Part shown: positions 9,312 through 21,378 of the stretch, piece by piece
Layout of the letters: each line of letters starts with the position of its first letter
Position numbering within the stretch: the stretch's first letter is position 1
From: Xylaria sp. FL1777
Lineage: Eukaryota; Ascomycota; Sordariomycetes; Xylariales; Xylariaceae
DNA length: 36,464 nucleotides
Assembly: GCA_022578965.1 (NCBI GenBank)
Contig: MU400819.1
Span: forward strand, 1 to 36,464
Reading direction: 5' to 3'
Made by a program: the position numbers and the translations under genes
The notes under the pieces: generated by a model
What the model saw: only the letters and a program-made list of their open reading frames with translations
What the model was told of the DNA's origin: nothing
The model's database searches: none

Positions 9312-11138
9312 CTAAGCGTAAACAATATCTGATCGGTATGATCCCTTGTAGGGAAGATCGCTGTACCGAATATCTCGCTCATCGAATTGCGGCGCATATT
9401 TGACACCCCCAGGGAAATGTTGTGGCCGCTCTTCCTCGTAGTAATCACGAGTATATGCTTTATGCCCTCGCTGCACACGCGCCGAGGAGTTTGGCATAAC
9501 ATAGGCTTTGTTTGTTTTGTATGCACCACGCGACGATTGCTCGTGATATTGTTTTTGGCGTATCGGAATACTCTTTGTCCCGCTACCATCCACGGCATAT
9601 CGAGTCTGCGGTATGGCCTCAGGAGATTGGGTCCGTCGGCTCCGTCGATGATGACGTTGGTCTTCCTCAGAGTCCTCATCATCTGTGTACGTAGCCGGTG
9701 AAAAACGTGAGTGACTTCGCTCGTGGCGCTCATGTTCACGCTCTGTTGATCCATACCACGTTTCTGCGCGGCCCAAACCAGGTACTGGGATAGGACGAGC
9801 ATAGCTCTCCGTGTGCGCACGAGCGAATGCAGGAGGCGATTTAATGTCCACAATAATGGGTTGGTCTCTAGAAGAACTTGCCTTCTTGTGGGAAGATGGC
9901 TTCTCCCTGGACGATCTTGGTGTGTCGTGCGACATGCGGCGAATAGACGGCCGCGCCGATGATCTCTTGACTACATCGTCTTCTGACATTTCTTCCGGCT
10001 CATTTACCGGCGGTGGAGGCGGGAAAGCTGCGCCTGCCGCCGGCGGAGGCGTTGGAACCATGGGAGTGGTGTGCAACACGGAGGAGATCCCTTCGGTGTA
10101 TGTATGCGAACGACCAAAGCTAGGTGGGTTAGCGCCTGATTTGGACATATACCGAAGTGCAGTTTCCATGTGACCGGATAATTTCCTCGTGCGCTCTGAT
10201 GTTGGGGGAGGATCGATGTCTTCTGGCCTGCGGCCACTACTGGACTTCTTCCTGTCATTCTTAGGCGGTGGTTCGTAAATGACATCATCCTCCGACGAGT
10301 CCGGCGCATCTGATGAATCCTCAACCATCGGGTGCTGTCTCGTCGAACGATGCTTCTCAGCCGAAGCATTCTTCCGCTGCTTCTCGCGCTCCTTCTCACG
10401 ATCGCTATGTGCCTTTTTCTTCTCTTCTTTGCGTTTCTCTTTCTCTCTCTCTTCACGATCTCGTGCAGCCCGTTCCTTCTCTTCTTTACGCTCCCTAGCT
10501 TTTCGTGCCTCTCTTGCCTCTCTTGCCTCTCTTGCTTCCCTTGCCTCCCTCGCCTCTCTTTCTTTCGCCTTCTCCCTTTCGCGGGCCCACTCCTCATCCT
10601 CTTTACGCTTACGGCGCTCTTCTTCTCGTTTAGAAGGTTTTTCTTTCTCATAACTCGCAGTTTTCCTAGCTTGGTGTGGGGCTTCTTCGAACAGCCGCGA
10701 CCTCGAAGTGGTATCCTCGTAAGACCGAGATGGAGCTCTTCCATATGGACTCGATTTGGAGAACGTAGTAGCTCGTGGGGAAGCCTCTTTGACGTGGTAG
10801 AAGACGGGTTCTCGTTTGGGTGTTGAAGATGTAGTCCGTGCGGCGGATGTCTGGGCTCTTTCCCGTTCCCGTTCCCGTTCCCGTTCCCGTTCTCGTACAT
10901 GCTCATACGCCTCAGCTTTCAGGTCATATTTCTCACGTTCAAGTTCGTTGCTAAGTAGCTCATAAGCCTGCTGCACTCGCTGAAACTCAATCTGTTTCGC
11001 CTCTTTCAAGGCCGGGTCTTGGATCTTGTCTGGATGGCATTTGAGGACAAGTTTGCGGTGAGCGGAGCGGATTTCTGGTATCTGGGCATCTTTGGAGACT
11101 CCGAGAATTCTGTACGGATCGGGAGGAAGAACAGTCAT
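9312..11138 (-). CDS. J-domain (DnaJ/Hsp40 class C) protein with long charged tail
   Basis: A co-chaperone that should stimulate an Hsp70 ATPase; the client and compartment are unknown. A single exon encodes 608 residues from an ATG at 11138. The J domain occupies about residues 8-72, with PYRILGVSKDAQ at its start and the obligatory HPD at 35-37, followed by QQAYELLSNELEREKYD. There is no G/F region or zinc finger, so it is class C. An (Arg-Glu)n tract lies at 82-94 and an EAR repeat at about 194-212 inside a very charged, probably helical segment (about 160-265). The rest is low-complexity Ser/Pro/Arg sequence with acidic patches (EDSSDAPDSSEDD at about 273-285), probably disordered and possibly nuclear. 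It shows no signal peptide or membrane segment. It converges on the tRNA/sterol acyltransferase side. Confidence 0.9.
   Translation of the reverse strand: MTVLPPDPYRILGVSKDAQIPEIRSAHRKLVLKCHPDKIQDPALKEAKQIEFQRVQQAYELLSNELEREKYDLKAEAYEHVRERERERERERERAQTSAARTTSSTPKREPVFYHVKEASPRATTFSKSSPYGRAPSRSYEDTTSRSRLFEEAPHQARKTASYEKEKPSKREEERRKRKEDEEWAREREKAKEREAREAREAREAREAREARKARERKEEKERAARDREEREKEKRKEEKKKAHSDREKEREKQRKNASAEKHRSTRQHPMVEDSSDAPDSSEDDVIYEPPPKNDRKKSSSGRRPEDIDPPPTSERTRKLSGHMETALRYMSKSGANPPSFGRSHTYTEGISSVLHTTPMVPTPPPAAGAAFPPPPPVNEPEEMSEDDVVKRSSARPSIRRMSHDTPRSSREKPSSHKKASSSRDQPIIVDIKSPPAFARAHTESYARPIPVPGLGRAETWYGSTEREHERHERSHSRFSPATYTDDEDSEEDQRHHRRSRRTQSPEAIPQTRYAVDGSGTKSIPIRQKQYHEQSSRGAYKTNKAYVMPNSSARVQRGHKAYTRDYYEEERPQHFPGGVKYAPQFDERDIRYSDLPYKGSYRSDIVYA
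10500..10562. repeat. Coding 9-bp repeat, Glu-Ala-Arg tract
   Basis: Consecutive nine-base units (of the type GCCTCTCTT on the + strand) encode six to seven EAR tripeptides in the J-protein. Units differ by single C/T changes, so the array has begun to diverge. Confidence 0.8.
10859..10893. repeat. Coding hexanucleotide repeat (CGTTCC)n, Arg-Glu tract
   Basis: About six near-perfect CGTTCC units on the + strand encode the Arg-Glu run of the J-protein on the minus strand. Hexamer slippage would change length in dipeptide steps without a frameshift. Confidence 0.85.
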
Positions 11139-14100
11139 GGTGATTAGAGGGGCAGTCGTCCAGCGAAGGCTCCAGTCACTGAAGTTTTCCGCTCTAGTAA
11201 CCTTGTTTAATTGTTACGAAAGCGATGGCAAATAAAGCATAAAAGCGCGAATGGTGATCAAGCGGCTGGCGTTTGAAACACGTCACGAGAAGAAGTCGAC
11301 GTGAAGAAATGGGAAAGTAAGGTGGTACACAGCCAGCGATCTCGCGGACTTAAAGAGAAAGGTCAAGCCAGATTCAGCGAAGAACTGGCTTTGGGAGAAA
11401 GATGGGACGACAGAAACGACGGTCCAAGGGCAGAAGCGCTAGTTGGAAAGCTAATCGTCACGATCGACCTTGTCTTAGCGCAGCGCAAGTGATCGATGGG
11501 TCGATCGAAGCGAAGCAGTGGTTGCGAAGGTATTACTGGGGGGTTGTATAATTCGGATTCGGACAGACTGTTGGAGGGAAGGAATGGACAATGCCTAGAG
11601 TAAGGTTACGGAAGAGGAACAGGAACAGAAATAAGATCGGGCAGCCAGCAAGGACTGGAGAAGGAGGAAGTCAAAAGAAGGAGGGGGGGATATGCAGAGT
11701 ATTTGTTTGGGGACGGGCCTGCGAGTTGAGTTGAGGCCTTGATGGGGGCTTTGGGGGGGCAGAGGATGGGGGTTTCTTCGGAGCGCTCTCGTACTGCTGT
11801 GTCACCAACCATGCACGGAATGGGGATGTAGGTAGTAGTGTAGTAGTAGTGCAAGGTACTGTTGTACATCTACCTACTTAGGCCTATAGTAAGGCCATAT
11901 TACCTATACTGCCTATGTAGGTAGGTAGGTAGAGGAGGGGATAGATTGGTCAACTCCCTACAATATGTCAGTCCACTATGTGGTCTGTACCTAGCCTTAG
12001 TTAGGTACACTACCTATGAAAGTAGGTAGGTAGCTGGTGGTGCGGTCCGGTGCGGTACCTGCCCTGATCGATACCTACCTAGTACAGGTACCCAGGTACC
12101 TACAGGAAGAAAGCAAAAGAGCAGGTACATGCTACATGTAGGTAGCTAGCGCATGTGAAAGGATGGCTGATGTTGTTTATGCTAATGCAGTAGGTACCAG
12201 ATACCTTATACTGCGTAGATAGTGGGCGGAAAGAGGCGCATATCTACTTGTAGGTACCTACTGAGTTACCTTGCCACCAGTACCTACACTACCAGTACCT
12301 ACCACAGGCCCTTGCTTCTTTCGGTACGTTGAAGGGGGATCTATCTCCAAGTCGCCTCTCAACGGCAGCGACCTACTGTAACCGGTCGTTCGTTAGCGCA
12401 TCTAGTTGCTTAGAGTGTCGCTATATTCGCCTCGCTCGACCACTGGGTCCGCTGGAAAAGCCGCGGCTCGCTCCTAAACACCTGGGCACGCGGAGACGGG
12501 GACCTCGGAACCGCCTAGACTGCAAGACAAGGGATCGGGTGACCTCGCCCGACACGACGACTGGCTGCGAGAGGAAGTACTGTGGCTCAGTCTCCCCGTA
12601 GATTTGGAAGAACAGCTGGAACGGCGAGTTATGGACCTTGGCGACACTTGTTATGAATTCGAATGACGGCAATGCGCATCCACGTATATCATTATAGAAT
12701 TACTAGGTAAACGGAGTCCCGGATTGACGCTAGACTGCGCACCGGACTCGATTTGTTTACTGCGATATGTGGGCTTTATGGGGGCGAGACGGAAGACTAA
12801 GGGCCCGTAGTCCACGACCCGGGCGGTGCACATGACGTGTATAATGGCCAACTATTTCAGTTCAACCCCAGCCCAAAACAATAATAGCAGGAGTAGCTAG
12901 CAGGGCGAAAGGGTCACTGTTGATAGCTGGTGATGAATGGTGAAAGATGATGACTTGCTAAGCGGATGGATCCAGCTGCGGATTGGGACCCCACCAGACG
13001 ACGTCTTTCGTATTCTCGTTGGCGAGGCCGAGATATACGGCGGTTACGTGCACTATAGTTCAAAAGGGAGTCGTAGCATTGGTATTACATACGCAGCATG
13101 CACAGCGTCGGAAACGCCAGAGACACGCCCAGATCCCGTAGGATGATTATCAAATCACAGCACACCCTTTAGGTCATATTACGACAGCTGTTGGCGCAAG
13201 GCCTTTCTGATGGGATAAAAAGAAACGTCGTCCCACGGCGGAACGATAATCCAGAAGAGATTATGAATGTTGAATAATACCTAATATCTAATACCTACCT
13301 ATGACGCTTCGCGCGCGCGGAGACGCCTTATGCTCGGTATGAGCGAGCGACTCGGCGGCGCGGCGGAGGGGGGTAGTAGATGAGTAAGACCACGGGGCGA
13401 GTGACAAGCACCGAAAGAGAAAGAAGATTCCCCGGATTCTTAGTCCGGCAGTTAGATTGCTGATCTTGGTGTCTGGGTACGTAGTAGGCGAATCCCACCA
13501 GAGACTGCCACGAGCCCAGAGCAAGAGTCAACGGGACTTTGAGTCAGGCAAGAGGCAATAGGATATCAGTTCTCAGCACTTAAAACAAGTGCCTGGAACG
13601 AAAGAGGCGAGCTGATGTGTACGGTACAACTGCGTGACGAGGCCGCTGGAGTTCTGGTCCACCGCAGGCCAATGGGGCGTGCAGCCCAGGTCGGCTGGGG
13701 CAAATAGGTACATCTAGTATACTAGTATAGAACCGTGGGGATGAAGCACAAGGACGAGGTGTGGCGATTCGCAACTTGATACCTGCTTAGGTACCTATCT
13801 ACTGCGTAAGTAGTCCAATACAGGGGCAAATTGGATTTCCTAGAAGCTACCTAAGGAATCCGGTAGTTATCTAGTTGATGGACAATTCGAAGTCGGATTC
13901 TAGATAATTAATTGGACACATCCGGTCTAATACAACGCGAGATGAAAAGTCGGTCGACCATCTCCCTAGAAACAGGCGATGTTGTTGTGGAGTGGCCCCC
14001 GCCGTTTGTTCTTAATGGAGCCAAGGTGTAAGCGGGTGGGTGTGTAACTGAGGCAGCTTGAAGAACCAGCGGTGAAGCTGAGGGTTGAGATGTTGTAAGA

Positions 14101-15460
14101 ACCACCTTGTTGGTGTCTTGCACTACTGGGTATTTAAGTCGTTGTCCGGTCAAAGAGAAAACAGCTCTCTCACCGAATGTCCGTTGCCCCAACAGCAATC
14201 AATGGCTAGGAACAGTACTAGGAAGAAAGAAGAAGCATATTGTAGGCTCTGAAGTATGTATACTAGATGTAGCCAACGATGTAGTATACATCACAGATGT
14301 GGTGGATGATAGCCAGAAAGGTGATAGAGTACCTGGAGACCCTACCTAGTATGGCCACGGCACCAATGACACCAATCATCATTTCGAAGGAGATATGGAA
14401 GAATTAGATTGCAGTCTACAGTGAAAAGGCCACGGCATTGCACGCAGAGAGTTATTTGGTGAGCAATCGACCTCGATTAGCTGGTGAGCTATGTAGCGTC
14501 GTAGAAGGAGTGAGATCTTATCTTCCAAATCCAACATTTCCACTCCGCAAGAGGAATGAATCGTCAACTGTTACAATGCATCGCCAACTCAAGACTTCGG
14601 CAAACGAAAAGGGAGAAGACACGAAAAATAAAGATGGCATCCAGTGCCGACACCTGCAGGGGACACCTGCGAGCTAATCGACTCTGTGCCTATCCAGCAG
14701 AAGGCTAGTATTCGCATTCGAAAATGCACCCATACGTCAGCTCTGATAGGAGGGTGCCATGCTATCCTTACTGCCTATGGCTTCTACTTGACACATGATA
14801 TTCTTCGCACACAAGATCACCTATTTCGGGCATTTGGCTCCAATGCTTTGGCTTCTTGTAGGAGGAGCAGTAGTAGTTGGGCGAGCCTCGTCAGCGCGGG
14901 AGTGCTCGTAACATTACCCTCCTTCGAGATCATGAGGCTTGTTGTCCATCAAAACCTCCGTGTGGACGAGCCAGGATCACGATCACCCGGAGCGATGGAA
15001 TAAAGTATCCAGTGCACTATTATGTACGTGTGTCCATTCGTAATGAACAGCATCGTGGCACACTCAGGCCGAATTGGCGTTGCGCTTCGAAGTCGTTCTA
15101 CTGGGCATTGTTGCGCGGAGAGTGTGCCTCTTTCCCGTTTCGAACTTTTCCTGCAGCAGCTGATCCCCACCGCATAGTCTCATGGATGCAGATGATCCTT
15201 GAAAGTGGTAACGGCACATAGCAAATATCACCTATTGGAGTGGAGGGCCTGGCTGCAACTGTTGGTAGCCATACAGACCGGCCGGCATGCATAACCCCTC
15301 AGCCAACCAGATTCGGATCGAAACTCTCGATGCATCAGCACTATGTACAAGCCTCTGCAGATAGCCAGTCGCAATTGCATCCAGGTGCAAGGCCGATTCT
15401 GAAAGGGAGGGCGAGGGGGAGAGTGAGCCACTCGACCCAGCATGAGAAGAAGCAGGTACG

Positions 15461-15462
<2 letters not shown>
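11139..15462. other. Gene desert, first part
   Basis: No gene is recognised. The first few hundred bases should hold the J-protein promoter. A dense cluster of TAGGTA/TACCTA words lies at 11867-12306, and more are scattered to 13.9 kb. The stretch at 12.3-13.1 kb is more GC-rich and has short frames on both strands (for example + 12937-13146), but none shows family resemblance, introns joining exons, or consistent codon character. Confidence 0.55.
11867..12306. repeat. Cluster of TAGGTA/TACCTA words
   Basis: Imperfect short runs of TAGGTAGG and TACCTACC, often palindromic around GGTACC, recur many times over about 440 bases. The same words reappear at about 13.78-13.86, 16.7, 23.35-24.0 and 32.6 kb, always between genes. 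No regular period is seen, so this is a dispersed low-complexity motif rather than a tandem array. Confidence 0.7.

Positions 15463-15525
<63 letters not shown>
15463..15525. repeat. (AC)n dinucleotide microsatellite, about 31 units
   Basis: An uninterrupted AC/CA run of 63 bases. The apparent His-Thr and Cys-Val open frames across it come from the repeat and are not genes. A few more imperfect ACAC groups follow up to 15547. Confidence 0.98.
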
Positions 15526-15526
<1 letters not shown>

Positions 15527-18500
15527 TTTCACAAACACACTCACACACGGGACTTGGTGGACGGCGTCAGCGCCGGTTGCCCAACACCAATTCAGTACCT
15601 GTAACCATTGTAAGTTGTAAGGAGGCAGTCTGGTCACATTGTTCCCCCTGTGGCCCTCGCTGTTGTCCGGCTCTTCTTCTCGATCCTTCCTCTTTCTCCA
15701 TAGTACTTACATAGATAGTGTTGCACGAGGCCTCAGCATCTGGCCGCGAATGCGGCATGGCATGGGTGGTGTGGACGCTGGCCCGAACGTAATGGGTAAG
15801 GTCAGCGTACCTAAACGAAGAGAGGAGGGGCAAGAAGAGCAGCTAAAATGGATCTATCACTTAGAGACAAGGTCAGAGCCAATGGGCATCGAGAGCGGGT
15901 AGAAAGATCTGTGTTAACGGTGCCAGATTGCAAGCTAGCAGCCACGCAGCATCTCTGTTTCACTGTTCCATTGAGTTCTAGTAGGATACACGGATGGACT
16001 ACTGTGTGCTAGCCAGAGAGAACAAACGCTCCGTTCTCACACCGAACGACGAACGATGATGAGACAATAATACCCGGGCTAACAGAAATCGACGGGTCGA
16101 GCCGCCAACCTGGCCCGTTTGCTAGAACAAATCCTCTCCACCAACCTGATAACCCAAACCACAGTGTCTAGTCCAGAATGCGCATCGGAAGACCCCTATC
16201 CATATACTGTAGATGATACATGTACGTATGCACAGATACCTACTATTAGGCCTCCCAATAGGCCGCAAACGTGCGTAGCGCACAACACCGCTGCTGGCCG
16301 GGCCAGACGAGCCAGAGACGAGTGGTGGCCGAAGGAGGATGCGCATCCACTATCCCACATGAAGTCAGGCTCACTTGGCCAGTATCGGCGGTCAACGTGT
16401 GAATTCAGGGATAATGCAGGACATCTGTTGAGCGGGAGCGAATCGCGCTTATGCCACCGTCCCACGATCCCCTCGCTCCTTGTTTGATTGCCAGTTGATC
16501 CGCGAACATCTCAACCGTATTCTGATCCCCGCCCGCCGAGGGCATTGGCCGGAGATGGTCACCGCGACGAGCTCTTCGACGACGATTGCAGTCATGAGAT
16601 GGAGCTTATTTAACAGCCTGCGCTCCGCTCCGCTCGATCCTCGCCAGTTCTCCCTCGTGCTGGAATGATGTGCGTCTCCTCCGGTTTCCATCTCCACGAC
16701 AAATACCTACATACCTACACTACCTCTGCACTATGTAGGTACAGCATACACATTACCCGAATCCCCGCGGTCTGAAGCGGCTTTCCTAATAGGATGGGCT
16801 GGTGGGGGCGGGGCTTTGTTGTCTCTCTTCTGTTGGTCATACGGATTAACAACAAGTCGACAACTTGGAATCGACAGACGAACCATATTCCAGAAAATCA
16901 ATTGACCTCTGGCATCCCGAACTAGTTCCAATCCGTGGAGTATATCCGACGCTACTGAAGACTATTTTTGTTCCGACTTCTATTATCCTCTAGTGTAGTT
17001 TTCTGTATGTTGTTATCCCCCTGCCAAAAGGCGGAAACCTTGGGATATGTGAAGATGACCCGGTATTAGTAGAAGCATTGGTTTAGTGTAAGCCTCCAAC
17101 GATTATGTGTACCTACTTTTGTCTCACCTCTATATATGAGTGCTCTCTCGTTTTTGTTTTCCCTACTTCGTTTCATTTTGTTATGTGTTACTAGTATTTC
17201 TGGATTTCAAGGGTTGTAATCTCTGTGTGGTATTTTGTTGATCTACCCACTACCCGCGTGCTTTGCAATGAGTGTGACCAGATGTGTGACCTACTAGAGT
17301 ATCTCACTGGGTCATCACCTCCATCACCATCACGCTTATCCCGTGGAATCTGAATAGTATAGTAAACCCCCTCCTTACAGGTTCTACAGCAAGTCGGTAC
17401 TTCGATTTACACATCACGTGTCTCGCCCTCCAACTGACCCAGTTTATGTATACAATGTACGCAGTATTCATAGCAAGTGATATTAGTTGCGGCCACTATT
17501 TGACATGGATCAACCCTCCCTCCCTGCCAATGCTACTGTAGCAGGCTAACAAGGACCATGCTTGTGCCGTGGTACCAAGATAAACAGCCGCCATTCGCAG
17601 AAGACGACAGGACGTGTGCCTGGGACGGGACGAGTGCCTATTTGTGCCTTTCTACTGACATGTAAGGATCTTGCAGGTTATCTATTATGTACAGTCTGCC
17701 AGCTTGTTACCACAATCTGACAGTACACACCTCGATGCATGGCGGTGAGGGAGCTGACCTGCTGGAACCGCCCGTACCTGTTTGCTACCTATTTGCCTTA
17801 CCAGCGTTATCTTGCGACGGTGGCGATGCAACCAACCAGTAACCAACCGGTAAGCGGTTCACCCGCAAGCTAGGTTGGTACTGTACTACTGCGTATACTG
17901 AAGAAGCGTCTCCTCTCTTTAGTAAACATCCCCATCAGTGGAAAAGGGTAGCCTATCCGGATCTTCCCAGATCTACCGGAGTCTATCCGTCTGTCCAATC
18001 ACCCGCAGATTGTAGGCTAACCCGCTGGAGAGATTTCACATGTACACCAGACGAGGTAGTACGTACCGTACTTTCGTCGTTCCAGCGAATAATGGTTCGG
18101 AATCCTTATGGGTTCTGTCATTGGTTGATGGCCAAGCGCTGTATGTGTGTATGTCACCACCCCATCTGACCACCATCCATATCTGCTGCTCACCTGAACG
18201 ACGTCTCTTTCCGGTGTGCGCCCGATTTCCACTGCCGCGAATGGCTATCTCCCGAATCATAAGATCCATCAGAAGGTCATCAGCACTACATGTGTTGAAC
18301 AGCAATGTTTGTTATCTTCTCTTTGTTCTTATTCTCGGCTTTTATTTCCTCTCTGTACATCACACCAGCGGAACCTGCCGCCTTCAACCCAGACGTTATC
18401 AAGCAAGATTATCTCCCTGAGATCAATTGGTAGTGGCTCGTAGAATGGAATCTCATAGAAGTGACTGGTCACGTGTAATTTGAGGCGTTCTTTGAACGGC

Positions 18501-21378
18501 AGGTCTATGATGCCGCATGACAAAACAACATAAGCTTCGCACACCCGAAACCGTAAGAAAGTATTCCATCTACCTGCCTATGCGAGATACAGGGTATCAT
18601 AGTCCTAATAGGTATCTGGATCTGTCCGGACGAGGAGAGCAAATCCTACAATACTAAGGTCAACAAGGCTTTGCATAGATCATCAGAGCGAAGCAGAGAT
18701 CAGCATGGTATGAGCGTCACACAAATCTACTCAGCCGGATCCAACATCTGTACATACATGTATACTAGTACAGTCCGGGACGCCGAGATGTGCAATTGTG
18801 ATAGTCAATCGCATTGGCCGACGCCAAAGCCTCAGATCTTACCCCCAGGATTTAACACCAAAACGTCGCCCCTCAGCTTACGTACCTACATACCTAGAAC
18901 CACTACGACCGCTTTATTAATGTTCACCTTCCAAAAAGCCCATCCAACGCAAGCGTCGCCTAGATAGTAATCAACGCCATCAAACGGATCGGCAGGTCGG
19001 CTGCGGGTTGTCATTCGTCGCATGTGTGTGACGTCCGCGGAGTGCTGCTTGCTGCAAACCGACGGTCGCAAATTTCCAGATGATCGCTCGTTGACATCAT
19101 AAACTTGGTCAATTGACTCGGTTGAATATTGATTTCAGACTCCATACATATTCACATTAGGCATTTAGACAACCCAATTTGACCTGCTCTCTATCTCCTA
19201 TGTCATCATAGTACAGTAGGTATCCAGGCACCATCTAGCCTCACGCAAGTGTGCGAATATCCCATCCCATGGCTCTTGTAGGGTAGGTAGTCGCCTACCG
19301 TACCCAAGCCACACTCAAGTACCAATGTTGAGAGGCCGCAGCCTAAACGCCTCCCCGTGAGATTCATCTGAGAGGACTGCGACCTAGGTGCCTAACGAAC
19401 ACTAACCGCTAGTCCGGACGAGCTTCACTCTTTGAATGGTAATCCATTGGGGGGGAAAACTGTAGGGATGTCAGTTTCTAGAGTCCTATCGTTCCAGAAC
19501 AATCTTAAGGGTTGTTGCACAAGAGCACCCCAATTCTTCAACGGTTTTCCTCGAATAAAAATAACAATAAGACACAGAAACTGGTGTCACGACATCAGTC
19601 GTTGGAATGAGGGGGCGACGGCTAAGGATGCCGCCACAACGAATTATTTGGAGGGAGCGTTTCATGAATGATTTCGTCACAGATGACCTGGATAATTACT
19701 ATGGTACACGAAATAGATAGAAGAATCCTCCATGAGGGATGATGAACTCATCATCCTGACAAACTGCCAAATCTGCATCAGTTCGCCCCAAATCGTGGGT
19801 TGTACAACATCCAGGACTAAGCCATCGATCGTAAAGGCAGCCCTCCAAATGCAGAATCAATTGAGGATTCGTATGGACTAGACCGAACCTCGTCTAACTG
19901 TAGACCAACTGTTGGGCGAGGCCGATAGGAATTCGACTGCATGTAGGGGCATGACATGTTTTAGATTTCTCTATAGTTTCGGTGTACAATTATACATAGC
20001 TTTGCAGATTGAGCCTCTTGGGCGATCTTCACTCGTCAAGTGTATAATAGTTAGCCCTTCAGTTAGACTCATTCGTTATGCTAGGTAAAACATAGTAGCA
20101 CAGGAGCGAGGATGGCAAGCCACTTCTGGGTGAAGTTGTGAGGCTATGGGCAAAAGCCGCATAAGAGTGAATGTTCGACAAACATGGAGTAACTAAACTC
20201 AACCAACAAAGAAAGTTAGCATCTAGTATTGCATTCTTCAAATTGACTATCGCTCTCCTGCGGGTGCTTAGGACGTGACTACCCCTTACTGATGCCAGTC
20301 ACATAAAAGCCTAACACGTTCAACTTCCACTTGCCCTTTCGATCGCCTTGCCATAAGTCGGCACGGCCGCGACACTATACTTGTATAAGATGGATATTAG
20401 GTCACTGTTCATCCAAGCCAGCGTAAACTTGCGTGTATGAACAACTTATATTCTAAGATTATCCCGGCTCGTCCTGCCTGGGCCAGGACAAGTGAGATGC
20501 TGAGGATAGCGGCAGCATGCAGAAAGTATACGCATAGAAAAGGTCGTTGAGGATTCTAAAGTGTATATTCATTTTACATTTTGAAAGGCAAAACCTAGAG
20601 AATCGGAAAGCAACCCATTTTCAGACACGCAATTTACGACGTAGACTTTTATGAAGGAGGTTTCTTTACGATAGTTACTCTAGGTCAAAGGATGAAAGAG
20701 ATAAGTAAAGGTATGTGTATACCTATTGTAGACCGAGAGTAGTGCGCAGTATATTACACTGAAGCTGAAAACCCTCGCCGAGGTAGTTTGCGAGTTGTCT
20801 AAGTGTGGGAGATCAGTGAAGCTATTACATATCCTATAAGCACAAAGTTAAGCCTTGGTTGTTCGTCAGGGATAGTTTTAAGCATCAAGGTAGTCACTTA
20901 ACCACCCGACGATTTCGTGATCGTATTGGAGAGGAGATAGCTTCCTTGAACTAAAGCTGTAGGACATGGACATGCACATCTGTTCGAGTAAGTACTGCTA
21001 CTTCGCTCAGTCATTAGTTCAAATATATCGAGGCTCTGTGCTCATGGCCCTGGTTTCAGACAGGGGCTAGACCATAAAAGAGGCTGATATATGCATCCCG
21101 CAAAACCGCCCAAGTCGATAAGGAAAAGGTAGCTTATTGCAGGGTTACGCGCCCGGACATCGTGAAGAGCCTCATCGGAAGTTTACCCCGCTCAGTGGCT
21201 TTCATGCCTCGAGATACCGTCTTGTCTGATTCGCTACATGTCTACTAGGTCATTAGCAAGCTGAAGGTGTGTCTTACACTCCCTTGCCTGATATCACACC
21301 AATTGTGCCTCGTCCTCTTCAACCGGGCGTCTCGGCTAAAGCTCCGCTCATCACAAGGCGCATTCACAAGGCTCTGCA
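15526..21378. other. Gene desert, second part
   Basis: Nearly six kilobases of ordinary composition hold no gene I can support. Frames up to about 126 codons exist (+ 16119-16487, + 18040-18420), but they lack recognisable domains, and splicing them to neighbours gives nothing coherent. The last few hundred bases adjoin the 3' end of the metallophosphoesterase gene. Decayed repeats or non-coding transcripts could be present but cannot be identified by eye. Confidence 0.5.

Noticed and set aside
10332..10826. Ser/Phe/Leu-rich + strand frames with apparent hydrophobic segments
   Set aside because: Antisense of Arg/Glu/Lys codons in the J-protein; not an independent membrane protein.
10004..10906. 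300-codon open frame on the minus strand inside the J-protein gene
   Set aside because: It is an alternative frame of the charged, repeat-rich coding region; the J-domain frame explains the locus.
15228..15714. Open frames rich in His-Thr or Cys-Val on both strands
   Set aside because: They are produced by the (AC)n microsatellite; outside the repeat there is no coding character.
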